A stretch of 64,000 bases of DNA, taken from assembly GCF_027887165.1 (NCBI RefSeq), contig NC_077232.1, forward strand, positions 7,781,891-7,845,890, read 5' to 3'. The notes beneath the pieces are model-generated. The model was not told the DNA's origin. It did no database searches and was given only the letters and a program-made list of their open reading frames with translations. Positions 21,006-33,000 of this stretch are shown one piece after another (position 1 is the first letter of the stretch; each line of letters starts with the position of its first letter). This stretch comes from Monodelphis domestica (taxonomy: Eukaryota; Chordata; Mammalia; Didelphimorphia; Didelphidae). Position numbers and translations under genes: made by a program.

Positions 21006-21635
21006 ATCATGGAACATTTTGATCTTCAAGAATCTGAATTATGGGTGACCCAAAAGATACACGATTAGCACATGGCCATTGATACATTGCCAGGTGACTT
21101 AGGCACATGCTGTGGTTGATATAAAAGACATACATTCCCTGGTTGCTGGTCAGAAAAGGAGGCAAAATGATCATGACCCATGAGGGCAGAAGATAGAAGA
21201 TAGACAGACACAAGATTCTAAAAGACCTAGAGAGAGACTTCCAATGTGTTGAGTCGGAAAATTTATGAAAGGATATGGGCAAGAATCATGAAGGATTAAA
21301 AAAAGAAACATGGATGGGAGCAAAGCGATAAAAAGGCAAAGAGGATGAATGGTTTTCAAAAGAATGGCACACCATTAACCACCAGATGGAAGAACTCTAA
21401 GACAGTAATGAAAGAGATTCAAGTTAAAACAACACTGAAGTTTTATTTCATACCCTTCATGATAGAATAGGTGATCAAAGATGCTAGTAGTCAAAGCTAA
21501 ACTACCTGTAGGAAGAGATACATGAATACATTGCATAAGTATCATCAAGAGATAATTTTAATTTTAGTATCCTTTAACCCAGTGTTGACACAGGGCCTGG
21601 GTCATAGTAAATACTCAATAAATGTTTATCAATTG

Positions 21636-21815
21636 GGGAGGCAGATAGGTGGTTTCATGAATTGAGAGCCAGGCCTAGAGATTGGGTTCAAATTAGGCCT
21701 CAGGTGCTCTGATTATATGTCCCTGGGCAAGTCATTTAACCCTCATTGCCAAGTTCTTACCACTCTTCTGACTTGGAACAAATACACAATATTAATTCTA
21801 AGATGGAAGGTAAGA
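21636..21815 (+). repeat. CORE-SINE
   Basis: aattgagagccaggcctag, gattgggttcaaattaggcc, cctgggcaagtcatttaac and gacttggaacaaatacac, ending in ggaaggtaagag and a T-rich tail. Confidence 0.75.
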
Positions 21816-21884
21816 GTTTTTTTAATTTTTAAATTTTTCTTAGTATTAATTGATTACTACTGGACTGAAGGAGTTCAGACAGTC

Positions 21885-21990
21885 CCCATGTGCACTAAGA
21901 TTTTCAGAACAGTCCTTTTTGTGGTAGCAAAAAGCAAGCAAGAAAGTGCGTGTCCATTGTTTGGGGAATGGCGAGCAGGTAAGCCCATGT
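21885..21990 (+). repeat. L1 ORF2 C-terminal fragment
   Basis: The reading IFRTVLFVVAKSKQESACPL then FGEWRAGK matches the marsupial L1 tail IFIaALFVVAKNWK..GCPSIGEWLNK seen in the copy at 2618. Confidence 0.65.
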
Positions 21991-22502
21991 CATTTCTGTT
22001 ACTGTTTCTGTTTCTCCATAAGCCATAGAAGAACATCTCTTAGCTGTTAAGGAAGGAACTCTGAATCGTTCCATCATGTTGATAGTCAAAAAAACTGGAG
22101 TCTTGGAGACTCAGGACAAGAGACGGTAGGAGTCGCTCCTACATGGAAACGAATGGCTGGACTAGATGAACCTTTGTCCTCTGGCCATTCCTTTCAGCAC
22201 TACACAGTACAAGGCATTCTATTCTTTCTCCTAGCCTCCCCTAGTGGATAGGCATTGAGGAACCGCCCAAGGGTAGGAGGACCTTTTTTTTTTCATTCTC
22301 AGCTCTATTGAGGGTTTCACCCCTCTCTACAAGAAAGGTCTAAGTCCCTGAGCTGACTCTTCGAACAAGCCATGAGGTGGGTGGTAGGATGAAGTCAACT
22401 GACCCCAAGGGAAGCCAATCATGGGAAAGTCGGATATCAGTCTTCAGCTAAGAGGAGGCAGCTCAGGCAGTGTGAATAAAACACAGTAGGGGACAGGCAG
22501 TT

Positions 22503-22677
22503 ACTTGGCTCAGTGGATAGAGAGCCAGGCTTGGAAACAGGAGGTCCTGAGTTCAAAAGTGACCTCAGATGTTTTCTAGCTGTGTGACTAGGCAATTCAT
22601 TTTACCTCAGTTGCCTAGTCATTATATGGTTTACCAATACCTAGTATCGGATTCTAAGGCAGAACGTAAAAGAAAAA
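22503..22677 (+). repeat. CORE-SINE
   Basis: acttggctcagtggatagag, gtcctgagttcaaaagtgac, tagctgtgtgactaggcaat and ggattctaaggcagaacg, with an A-rich tail. Confidence 0.8.
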
Positions 22678-22875
22678 AAAATGGACAGAACCCTTGGGAT
22701 GGGGATTAGGAGAAGACTTGGGAGTGAGCTAATGCCTCTATCAATGAATGTGTGGAGGAGGGTTTAGGTCCACTCACTGGCCTTCCCTAAGGGGAGTATG
22801 TTGGGGTGGGAGACTGGTGAGGAAGAGGCTGGATGGTAGGATCTGAAACTGGTAGAGGTGCTAGGGACCATCCAG

Positions 22876-23000
22876 TTCAAGTGTTTGTAACCTTTGTGTC
22901 ATGGACTCCTTTGGCCAATTTGCTTGGTGAAGCTTGGGGACCCTTTCTCAGAATCTAGGTAGGGTTGTTTTTTTAGTAAATAAATCCATTTATTATTTTC
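22876..23000 (+). mobile_element. hAT/Charlie-like remnant
   Basis: gtaacctttgtgtcatggac, tcctttggccaatttgcttgg and ggggaccctttctcagaatc match the opposite half of the element remembered for 2122-2306. Confidence 0.4.
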
Positions 23001-23039
23001 ATTAGCTTGGTTATAAAACTTATATCTGCATAGAACAGA

Positions 23040-23700
23040 TTTTGTATTTTTTCTTTTGTTCATTCTGACTCTTCATGACCCCACGGACCATAGTGCTCCA
23101 GGCCCTTCTATCCTCCACTTTCTCTCAAGAGTTTGTCCAAGCTCATGTCTGTTGCTTGTATGACCCTTTCTCTTTGACTTCTATCCTCTGATGTCCTCTT
23201 CTCCTTCTGCCTTCCATCTCCCATCCCAACACCAGGGTGTTTTCCAGTGAATCCTGTCTTCTTGTGGCCAAAGTATTTAAGCTTCAGCTTCAGTATCTGA
23301 CCTTCCAGTGAAGGGGCTGAATTAATTTCTGAAGTATAGGCTGATTTGATCTCCTCGCTATCCAAGGGAATCTCAAAAATCTTCTCCAGCCCCACAAATT
23401 GAAAGTATCCATTCTGCCAGTGTTCAGCTTTCCTAAAGTTCAATTCTCACAGCCACATCTAACTCCTGGAAATACCATAGCTTTGGCCACACAGCCTTTT
23501 GTGGGCAAGGCGATGTCTCCGCTTTTGAGTATACTGTCCTGATTGGCCAAAGCTCTCCTTCCGAGGCTCAAGCATCTTTTAATCTCATGGCTGCCGGCAC
23601 TGCCTGCCCAGGAATATGAAATCTGATGCTGCTTCTATTTCTGACAGTTTGTAATGAGGGAAAACCCAATATACCTGCATGATGCATCTTAGCTCTTGGC
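23040..23700 (-). repeat. RTE (Bov-B-like) LINE 3' fragment
   Basis: The minus frame at 23443-23108 reads IPLDSEEIKSAYTSEINSAP, then LKYFGHKKTGFTGKHPGVG, then RQKEKRTSEDRSQRERV. This parallels the C-terminal Bov-B/RTE order (eiqpVh..gdqpw, tGKDsDAGkdwgqeEKgttEDEM). It is fragmentary and non-coding. Confidence 0.75.
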
Positions 23701-23804
23701 CTGACTAGCAGTTGAGATTGTTACTGTTTTGTGTGGCTAAAAAGAGCCAGTGAGGCTGAAATGTGAAATTCAATCTTTAGTGCTAGAAGCCATTAGGTTT
23801 TGTC

Positions 23805-24003
23805 TTTTTTAAACCTTTACCTTCTGTCCTGGAATCAATCCTGTGAGTTGGTCCCAAGGCAGAAGAGCAGGAAGGGCTAAAGCAGTGGGGGTTGAGTGAC
23901 TTGCCCAGGGTCACACAGCTAGGAAGGGACTGAGATCAGATTTGAACCCAGGACCTCCCTTCTCCAGGCCTGGCGTTCTATCTACTAAGCCACCTCGTTC
24001 CCT
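23805..24003 (-). repeat. CORE-SINE
   Basis: aaacctttaccttctgtcc, ggtcccaaggcagaagagc, cccagggtcacacagctag and atttgaacccaggacctcc. Confidence 0.85.
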
Positions 24004-24544
24004 CTAGCCTTTAGTTTGTAATAGCTAACATGGGTGGGGATGGGCAGTCATCCAGCACTGAAAAACAAGCTTTGTAACAACAGATAACCTTTAAACTAGC
24101 TTTCTGAAGCCCCCAGCAAATACTGGCATTTCCTTTAGCCAGGGGTTGCAATCCTACCATGTTACTTGGGCCCTGGGCCTTTCTTCAGAGACTGAAACCC
24201 TTGCCATTTCTGGCTGCTGCATTGTCCATCCTTCCTTTCTGCGGTGGCGCTGCCATTGCTTCTTAAGTTCACTTTGTTCACCTGTAAGAAGGTCTCCCCA
24301 TTCTTCTCCGCCTCTCTCATGCTCCTTAAGAATGGCTCATACCACTGTTTGACTGTCTTCTATCCGGGGCTCTGAACCATTCTGGCTTTTTCTGCATCCC
24401 ACTGTGGAGATAATGGTAGGAGCTGTTGAGGAAGTTCCTGGTTGAGTTTTGGCCTTCATTCCTGCTGGGTTTTCCAGACATGCTCAATTTTCTGATTCCT
24501 AGTTTTAAGAGAAGCAGTAGAAGGCATTTTAAATGCTTCCTCTT

Positions 24545-24738
24545 AAAAAAAACCACACACACCTTCATCTTCTGTCTTATAATTGATGGCAAGTATTGTT
24601 TGCAAGGCAGAAGAGCTGTAAGAGGTAGGCAGTGGGGGTTAAGTGACTTGCCCAGGGTCACACAGCTAGGAAGTGTCTGAGGCCAGGTTTGAACCCAGGC
24701 CTGCCTCTCAATCCATGGAGCCACCTAGCCACCCCCCA
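24545..24738 (-). repeat. CORE-SINE
   Basis: caccttcatcttctgtctt, gcaaggcagaagagctg, cccagggtcacacagctag and ggtttgaacccaggcctgcc. Confidence 0.85.
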
Positions 24739-25189
24739 GTTGCTCCCTCTTTGCAAGAATAACCTTGTTAACATGATCTTTCTGGCACATTCTGGACATC
24801 CCCACCTCCCATCGCTTCTGCTGCTGCTCCCTGAGGAATGACTGTAGAAAGTCTTTCCCCCCTTATTGTCAGTTCCTGAAGTCTCACCTTCCCTGGCATT
24901 TTCCTCAGACCTTGCAGATCTTTCTCATCTTCTTTGCGCTCCCTAAGCTCAGCTCACCTGAGTTTCATTGCTGATTTCCCAGATTTTCCTACATATTTTT
25001 TTCCCCCTGAAAAGGCCATCATTAAGCAAAAAGAGAATGTGAGCTCTGGGAGGGCAGGGACCTCCGTAGGGTTTGTCTTTGTGCTCCCAGGAGCACAGCC
25101 AGAACCCTGAGCCAGAGCTAGAAGAAGAATGACCAAGAATCATGTTTTTAAATGCATAAAATAAAGCCACTTTTCCAGAGTTTCCGGAG

Positions 25190-25340
25190 CTCATGTCAGT
25201 CTCCTAAGGCTCCCGAGAGGTAGGTACTGCAGGTCAACCATTCATTCTCTCTTTATATTTCAGGAAACTGAGGTTCTGAGTGCGACCTGAGCACGATCAC
25301 ACAGTAAATGTCAGGCAGATTGCCGACGCAGGTCCCCCAG
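25190..25340 (-). repeat. MIR-like SINE
   Basis: gagaggtaggtactgcagg, tatatttcaggaaactgagg and cacgatcacacagtaaatg in reverse MIR order. Confidence 0.55.
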
Positions 25341-25479
25341 AATGCTAGTCTAGGACTGCATCCCCTCATGGCCACTTCATTCGGTTCCTCATCATCTGTC
25401 CCTACTCAGACCATTGCACTAACTTCCTAGTTGGTCTCCCAGTCTCCAGCTTCTGTCCTCTCTACTTGACCCTCTGCGC

Positions 25480-25860
25480 AGTGGCCCAGGTGCTCTACCT
25501 AAGGCACAGGCCTGCTCGGCTCACTCCCCTGCTCAAGAAGCTTCAGTGGCCCCCTCTTGCCTCAGGATAAAATATAAGGTGTTTGACTTTCAACTCCCTG
25601 ATCCCACGTGGCTCTCTTTCACCCCTCTCTGTTCAGGCCCAATTGGCCTTTTTGCTAGTCTTCATTCCTGCATTCCCTCCCTCTCTTGTCTCCAAGCCTT
25701 CGCACAGGCTACCCCTCTGTTTGGGAAGGCATCCCTCCGCCCTCACGGCTCCCTCACAGAACCTTGTCTTCCTCCCGTGGAAGCTAATCTCGACCCTCTT
25801 GGCACTAATGCCCTCCCCATGACGCACCTATTTTGTATTTACTTTGGTAAGTACCGCTGT
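25480..25860 (+). repeat. L2-like LINE 3' end
   Basis: ctcaagaagcttcagtggcc, cctcaggataaaatataagg and caagccttcgcacaggctac follow the classic L2 3' order (gctcaaaaaccttcagtggc..., ...gccttTgcac). Confidence 0.7.
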
Positions 25861-25959
25861 ACGAAGAACACGTGCACCCCTGCAACCAATGAGGACCCCC
25901 CAAGAATGGCACTCAAAGATGTCATCCCAAAATTGGGTCTCAGAAAAAAAGTCATGGAA

Positions 25960-26090
25960 GGCCTGGTTTGGCCCCTGACTGCCTGTGTGTTTTTGGATAA
26001 GTCTCTTAGCCTTTCTGGACCTCAGTTTCCCCATCTGTAAAATTAGGGGGTTCAACCAATGGCCCTGTCACCAGCTTTCAAGCTATGATC
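25960..26090 (+). repeat. MIR/CORE-SINE fragment
   Basis: ggataagtctcttagcc, tctggacctcagtttcccc and atctgtaaaattagggggttc. Confidence 0.6.
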
Positions 26091-26446
26091 TTACGGTGAG
26101 GAAGAGCATCCAGGTAGTATTGGCAGAGATGCCCATCAAACAGCGTCAGGGCTCCAAGTTCAAGGTCCTGCTCTCAGGGAAGCATGGAGAAGCAGCCAGG
26201 TATCAGGGTATCATGGGCAAAAGACCTCTAGGCTTTGAGTCCAAGGCTTTGGGGAGAGGTCCCCCAGTTATCTTAGAGCATGGCCCTTGGCAGCGTTTCC
26301 TCCTTGTACTCCCCGGCCTCCCCAGGGCCCTTCCCTCTGGGGTGGTGGTATACAAAGGTCATTTGGGAGGCTCAGCCTCCACACAAGGCCCTCCCCACTT
26401 CCAGAGCCTCCTCCTCTGTACAAGGTCTATGAAACAGATGGGAGTC

Positions 26447-26473
26447 TGACTCATGGAAATGAAGATTGAGTCA
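26447..26473. promoter_or_regulatory. Paired AP-1 type motifs upstream of SLC25A45
   Basis: TGACTCA at 26447-26453 and TGAGTCA at 26467-26473, 20 bases start to start. They lie about 600 bases upstream of the SLC25A45 ATG. A cataaa lies at about 26489-26494. That this is the promoter is an inference. No 5' UTR exon could be fixed. Confidence 0.35.
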
Positions 26474-27075
26474 CTGGGACAGAGGAGGCATAAACAGCCC
26501 CCTCCAGCCCTGGGGTGCCCTGCCGGGCCCTGCTCTGTGGCCTACGGTGGGCTGGCATTGCCATCTAGTGGCCCTTAGCCCTCTCAACGGCTCTGGCCAG
26601 TCCCAGGAATGAATTTCTGTAGAGCTGCTGACACAAGAAGTAGGGAGCCTGGCGGTGTGAAGGGGGCAGGAGAGCTGCAGCTCGCGGGGGCCACCTTCCA
26701 TGCCAGGCGCATGGCTGACTCCGGAAAGATTTCCTAGGCTGGGAGTCCGGATGCTGGGCTCACACTTCAGACATCCAGCATGCCCACGAGGAGGGGAGCT
26801 CCTTCTGTCACGGGGCTGACGAGATCTCCCTGTCCCCGTCTCCCGGAACATTTCGGTTTCTCCTTCTTCCTTTCTTGCACCTTATCCAGGCTCTGTCCCT
26901 CCCTCCAAGGTCCTTGGGCCTGGGCACTGAGCCACTTCTCACCCCCTCCACCTAGGTTTAAACATTAGTGAGAGGCTATCAGCTCAGGACTGGGGGAGGA
27001 GCTGGATTACACTTGGTGTCAACATCTCCCCCTTTGCCAGAGCCCCCTGGTTCCTGGCTCTGGGTGCCCTGGACG

Positions 27076-30000
27076 ATGCCTGTGGAAGAGTTTGTGGCAG
27101 GATGGATCTCTGGTGAGAAGTTTTTCTTTCTGGTGTGTCAGAGCACCCGGCAATAGTGCATCCCTGTGCGGGGTGTGTGAGAGAGGCAGGCAGAGGAAGG
27201 GGGAGAAAAAGAGAGAAAGGGAGCAAGCGAGAAAGAGAGGAAGGGAGAGAGAGCAAGAAAGGGAGAAGGATGAGAGAACGAGAGAGCGAAAGAGGAGAGA
27301 GAAATAGAGGGAGAGCAAGGGGGAGAGACAAAGGGAGGGGAAGAGACAGAGGAGAGAGATGAGAGAGGAGAGAAAGGATGAAAGAAAGAGAATGAGAGGA
27401 GAGATAGAGGCAGGAGAGAGAATGAGAGGAAGAGAGGAGGAAGGAGGGAGAGAGAAGGGGAGAGTAAATGAGAGGAGACAGAGGCAGGAGAGAGACAAAG
27501 GGAGGGGAAGAGACAGAGATGAGAGAGACGAGAGAGGAGAGAAAGGATGAAAGAGAGAATGAGAGGAGAGATAGAGGCAGGAGAGAGAATGAGAGGAAGA
27601 GAGGAGAAAGGGAGAGAGAGAGGAAGGGAGGAAGAGAAATGAGAGAGCAGAGTAAGGGTAAGAGAGAAAGAGAGAATAAGAGGAAAGAGAGGCAGGAGAG
27701 AGAAAGTGAGGGGTAGAGAGAGATCACTGAGGGCTATGACCAAGGCCAGACCTAGGATAACAAGACATGGTGAGGGCACGGTGCCCGATGAACTCCCTGT
27801 GTGGCGCCATTTTAACTATAAACCTCCATTAGAGAAAGGGCAGCCCCTCCTCTGAGCCCGACTCCCTTCCACCTCCCCAGCCACCCCATGGCGCTGCCTG
27901 ACGATGGCACACCCGAGGCCTTCTGGACAGGTGCCCTTGTTGGAGCGTGACCTTGGATCTCTTTATCTGTGCCAGGGCCGTGGCTCCGGGGATAAGAGGG
28001 GAGGCGGCTGCTCTCCCAGTTCTGAACGATCCTCCTCGTGGCCCAGGTGGCCTTTCCGGCCATCCGTATCCCCAGTACCTGGTACTGACTGCGTAGGGCC
28101 CAGCCCCCAGCGCTTCTCCCACCGCTCTGGAAGCCGTTTATGTGGACTCCAGGAACTGGGGAAGACAGCTTGAACCTTGGACTTATGGCGGGCTCCTCAG
28201 CCTCTGCCCCTAGAGCTCCAGGCCATCGCCAGTACGGCCAAAGCCCTCCGCCCACTTTCCCTGTCCGCTCTTAGTCCTCCAGACAAACAAAGGGAGTCTT
28301 TCTTTCCCTCAAACCTCCTCCCCAGAGTCCTAAAGTCAAAGAGCTTTCAAAATCAGACTCCATCTACCCATACAGTAACTCTTCCCTTCTGTCTTGTGTA
28401 TTGGTTCCATGGCAAAGGCGAGGCAGTGGTGGGTAAGTGACTTGCCCAGGGTCACCCAGCTAGGAGGCACGGAGGACGCCCAGTCTCTAGGCCTGGCTCT
28501 CCCTCCCTCGCCGCCCTGGCTCCCTGTGTGTTTGTAGGAGCTACAGGGCTTTCCTCCCCATCGTCTCCCTCCCTAAAAGAGTAGCCTCCGGCAATGTTTG
28601 CCCCAAGTCCTGCAGAAGTAGCCACTGGTGAGGATGGGGGGGGGGCTGGATGGGAAAGAAGGCGACGTTGGCAAGCGGAGCCCTTGTCATTCCCTCCCCT
28701 CATGCCTGATCAGGGATCCTTTGAGAAGAAATCCCAGCTCAGGGTGCTGGTCAGAGGAGTGCCCTGGTCCTCCCCGGCCCGGCCAAGAGGGAGAGCTGGC
28801 TGTTCTTGGATTCTGGGGGAGGAGGAAGCAGGTCAGAGCGGGGTTCTCCCCTTCTCCCCTCCGGGCTGATACTCCCTTTGGGGGTCTGGCCCCACGGCCC
28901 CGGGTCCCAGCTCTTTCTCCTTGTCTACAGGAGTTCTGGGCTTGATGCTAGGACACCCCATAGACACAGTGAAGGTGAGCCTGGGAAAAGTGGGGAGGGG
29001 TGGGTGGGGAGGAAAGCTGCGGCCAGGGCTTGGACGGCCATTCCCTCTGCCCCCAAAGCAGCAACTCTCAAAGCTGGGGGGCTCTTGGGGAGCAGAACAC
29101 AAGCCTGAGGGGGCACCCATTAAGCTGCAGGCCCCCGGCTCACCCCCTCTTTCCTTGGCCACCTCCTGATGTGATGCGAGTTCAGCGTCTCCTCCGCCTC
29201 CAGGTTCGGCTGCAGACCCAGAACACATACCGGGGCATCGTGGACTGTGTGATCAAGACGTACCGCCGGGAGTCAGTAAGGGCTCCGTTCTCGGGGGGCT
29301 GGTGGTGAGGGGGGACGACGCGGCCAGGGGCCGATCTCCCTGTCCCAGCCCTGACGGGGGAGGAACAGGGCAGCTGGCAGTGTGGAGAGGCAAGATGGAA
29401 AGACCTAGCCTAGGAGGCCGGAAACGCGGGGTCTTGTCCCAGCTTTGCCGCCGTGGGCCTGGGGGGCCGATCTCCTCCTCTTCCTCTCCCCGGCTCATCT
29501 TTCAAGGCCGAAAGGCCCTTCGAGGCCCTTTGATTCCCCAGACGAGGACGCCGAGGCTCCCGGAGCTCAGGAATTTGAAGTCTCGAGTTCTGGGGCGCCT
29601 CTGTGAGCCTTTAGGGCAGGCGGGAGCCACTCGGAGGCCTTTCGGCGCCTGTAGGTGCCGGGGAGGCCCGCGGGCTCGGAGAGTGAGCGCCGCCTGTCTC
29701 TGACAACAGGTCCTGGGCTTCTTTAAGGGGATGAGCTTCCCCATCGGCAGCGTGGCCGTGGTCAACTCTGTCCTCTTTGGCACCTACAGCAACTCCCTGC
29801 TTCTGCTCAGCTCCACGCCCCACCAGGACCGCCGGGCTCAGCCCCCCAGCTATGGCCACGTCTTCGTGGCCGGCAGCCTTGCGGGCTTTGTGCAGGTAAG
29901 GCCGGGCCTCCTCCCTCGCAGGGGCACCCGTGCTCAGCCGTCTCCAGGCTGCCATCCGTCTCTGACCCGCGAAGGCTCCTTCCCTGGCAGATGAGGTCGC

Positions 30001-33000
30001 TCTTCTCTGTAGAACCCTGAGCCCAAGACCCCCTCCTTCAGAAGAGCCCAAAGCCTCCCCCCGGGGAGCCTCACTCCCAGCCTCTGGAGGCCCAGTGGAC
30101 AGGCTGCAGAGGCCCGAGGTGAGGGGAAGCAGGGCGGGAGAAGCCCCATAGTGAAGGGACTTGAGAGCGAGAACTGCAGAGGGGCCCTGCTGACCAGAGA
30201 GAGGAAGCAAATCTTTGTTTGTAAAGCTTTTACCTTCTGTCTTAGAGTCAGTACCGTGTCTGGGTTCCAAGGCAGAAGAGCGCTCAGGGCTAGGCATTGG
30301 GGGTCAAGTGACTTGCCCAGGGTCACCGAGTTGGGAAGTGTCTGAGGGCAGATTTGAACCCAGGGCTGGCTCTAGGCCTGGCTCTCTATCCACGGAGCCA
30401 CCCAAAGGCCCCTATTTGATCTTTTAATTCCAGAAATAGACATCTTTTCTTTTTTAAAGTTAAAATAAGAAAAAAGTTAAAGTTTGTGAAAGAATGCGAA
30501 GGCTGGCAGAAGATACACCAAGGCGAGACACGTAGGGCTATCGTGACCCGCGTAGAGCCCAGGACCATATTTTACAAGAAGGTACCAGAACAAGAAACAC
30601 TCCAGGCTCTTTGGTCGGAGGAGGGCCAACAAGTTTCCCGTGGAGTTTCCAGGTGGGGGGGCGGGGGCGCCCCTCACCCCGCCCCCCCCCCCCATGTGGG
30701 ACGGACGCCCACCCGTCAGCTCTTGGCAGGCTGGGAAGCATTTTTCACTTTTGTTTTTTATCCTCAGCACTTAGCATAGTCTCTGCCGGGTGCTATATGT
30801 ATATGTATTTAAATGGAATTGTCTAGGAGAGCTAGGGAGCCCAAGAAGAGAGCCGGGCCTCAGCTACTGCCTTAGCTGTAAGACCCTGGGCAAGTCATTG
30901 AATTCCCATTGGCCATCCTCTGCTATTTAGCCTCCGTTCTAAGACAGAAGATAGCTTGAAAAAAAGAATCGCTACTAAGAGAGAACTTGAGGGTGTAAAT
31001 AAAACACGGAACGTCACGCTGGACCCTAAAGGATTATTCGGCCCAAGGCTATGCCGCATTATACAGCTAACTTCCTGTCACCCTCGCCCAGCACCCAGGC
31101 CGGTCTGCCGACCTCCGCACTCTGGCCCCAGCAGCCCTGGCGCCGTAACTCTGCCCGCCGCCTCCCTTATCCAGTTGGTTCCGCAGAGACCGCAGTGTAT
31201 TAATCATGAAGTCCCCGTGGTCTGGTCTTGGTCCTCCCCTTTATCTCCTGAGCCCTTTGGGGGTGGGGCTCTAGGGGGAGCTTTGGGCCTCCAGTGGTCA
31301 GTCAATCATTGTTTACTAAGCGCCCCTCTGGGTGATGGAGCAGAGCGGAAGAGCCGGAAGTCAGACCGAAGTGGCTAGTGACGACGATTTCCCTGTGTGA
31401 CAGAGTAGCAAGTGGAGGCTCGAGCTAGCAGGGTCTTCTGCCCCCCCCTTCGGGGCATCTTCCGGCCCAGCCCCCCACCGCCCCTTGACGCCTCATTTCT
31501 CATGTCCTAATGAGTATCACAGTCCAAAGGGAAGTCAAAGGGTTGGATGGTTTGCTGAAGGTAATGATTTACAGCTTCCCCAAAGGCTTGAGTTCTTATT
31601 GGGTCCTCGCCTGGCCCGAGGTTCGAGTCCACATTCCCCAAAGGCTCCAGAGGAGCATCCTCCAAAGCAAGGCTGAGATCCTAGAGCGGGGCTGAGCTTA
31701 GAGCTGGTCCTGCTCCTGAGTCGTCATTCTAGGCTCACTTGTAGCCCGCAGGCTGCGTCCCAGGAAAACTCTGATCTCAAGTCACTCCATGGTTCTTTGG
31801 CTCTTTGTCCCAAGCCTGGCCTAGACCTGCCCTTAATTCTAAGGAACAGAATCTGGAGACTTTTATTTTTCAGGGAGAGGTTGAATGAGGACAGGATAGA
31901 GAAGGGAAAGGAGGAGATGGGGAAGGACTCTTTGGTCGCCCTAGAAAAGGGCTGGTCAGCCAACCAAGCTCCTACCTTGGGCCAGCCATTGGGCTGAAGG
32001 CTGGAGTTACAAAAAGAAGCAAAAGACAGTGTCCGGCCTCCCGGAGCTTCCAGGCTAACGAAAGAGACAAGCGGCAGACCAGTGAGGACAAACACACCAT
32101 CTACAGTGGGAAATGGGAGAGGAAGAGGAGGGCCTAGAGTTAAGAGGCGTCGGGGAAGGCTCCCTGCAGAAGGTGGGATGCTAGTTGGGCCTCGAAGGAA
32201 GCAGGCGGCAGAGATGAGGAGGGAGGAGATGACCAGGAACAATGCCCAGGGCAGAGAGGTGGAGGGCACAGCCAGGAGGCCAGCACCACTGGATCAAAGG
32301 GGGGAAGATTGGAGAGCTGGAGGGGGCTCAAAGGGACTCCACCAGGCCAGGCGAGCTTCCCCCCTTCCCCACTTTCACGGGCACTTCCTTAAGAAAACGA
32401 GGAAAATAACACGAAGGCCCGGAGAGACCCAGAGGGATCCTGGGCAGGGAGGCTGCCGGGGAAGGATGGGGCAGGGAGGCCCTCGAACAGGCACAGCTGG
32501 GGACCAGGCGAGAGGTTCCTCTCTGAAAGGGGGAATCCTGCTTGTCTGCCAAGGATCGATGATGAGCATCATGGGTACTGTCAGGGGAGCATCAGCCGGG
32601 GTGGGGGGTGCATGCGGAGGGGCTATTTTCCTGACAGCAGTTGCTGGCTTGCCTTCCTCTGCTCAGAGAATGAGGTTTTCAAGATTTTTGCAAAAATCAA
32701 GTCAACCCCCAACCTCCACCTTCCTAACCTCCATCCCAGGTCTGATCCTTGTCTCCACCTCAACGTTGGCTCAGGCCCACACCTGTGAGCCCCCCTCCTT
32801 TGTTTAACCCCTTAAACTGCTGTCTTAGAATCAGCCCTGTGTATCGGTTCCAAGGCAGAAGAGCGGTCAGGGCTGGGCAATGGGGGTTAAGGGACTTGTC
32901 CAGGGTCACCCAGCTAGGAAGAGTGAGGCCAAATTGGAACTCAGGACCTCCCAAGGCTGGGCCTGACTCTATCCACTGAGTCACCCAGACACCTTCCACC

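Noticed and set aside
23108-23443. 111-codon minus frame
   Set aside because: C-terminal debris of an RTE/Bov-B-like LINE.
27300-27610. CRISPR-like spaced repeats
   Set aside because: The repeated words are purine microsatellite units without unique spacers, and this is mammalian DNA.
27019-27779. Long Leu/Ser-rich reading frames on the minus strand
   Set aside because: They are translations of the polypurine tract in SLC25A45 intron 1, low-complexity in all frames and with no exon context.
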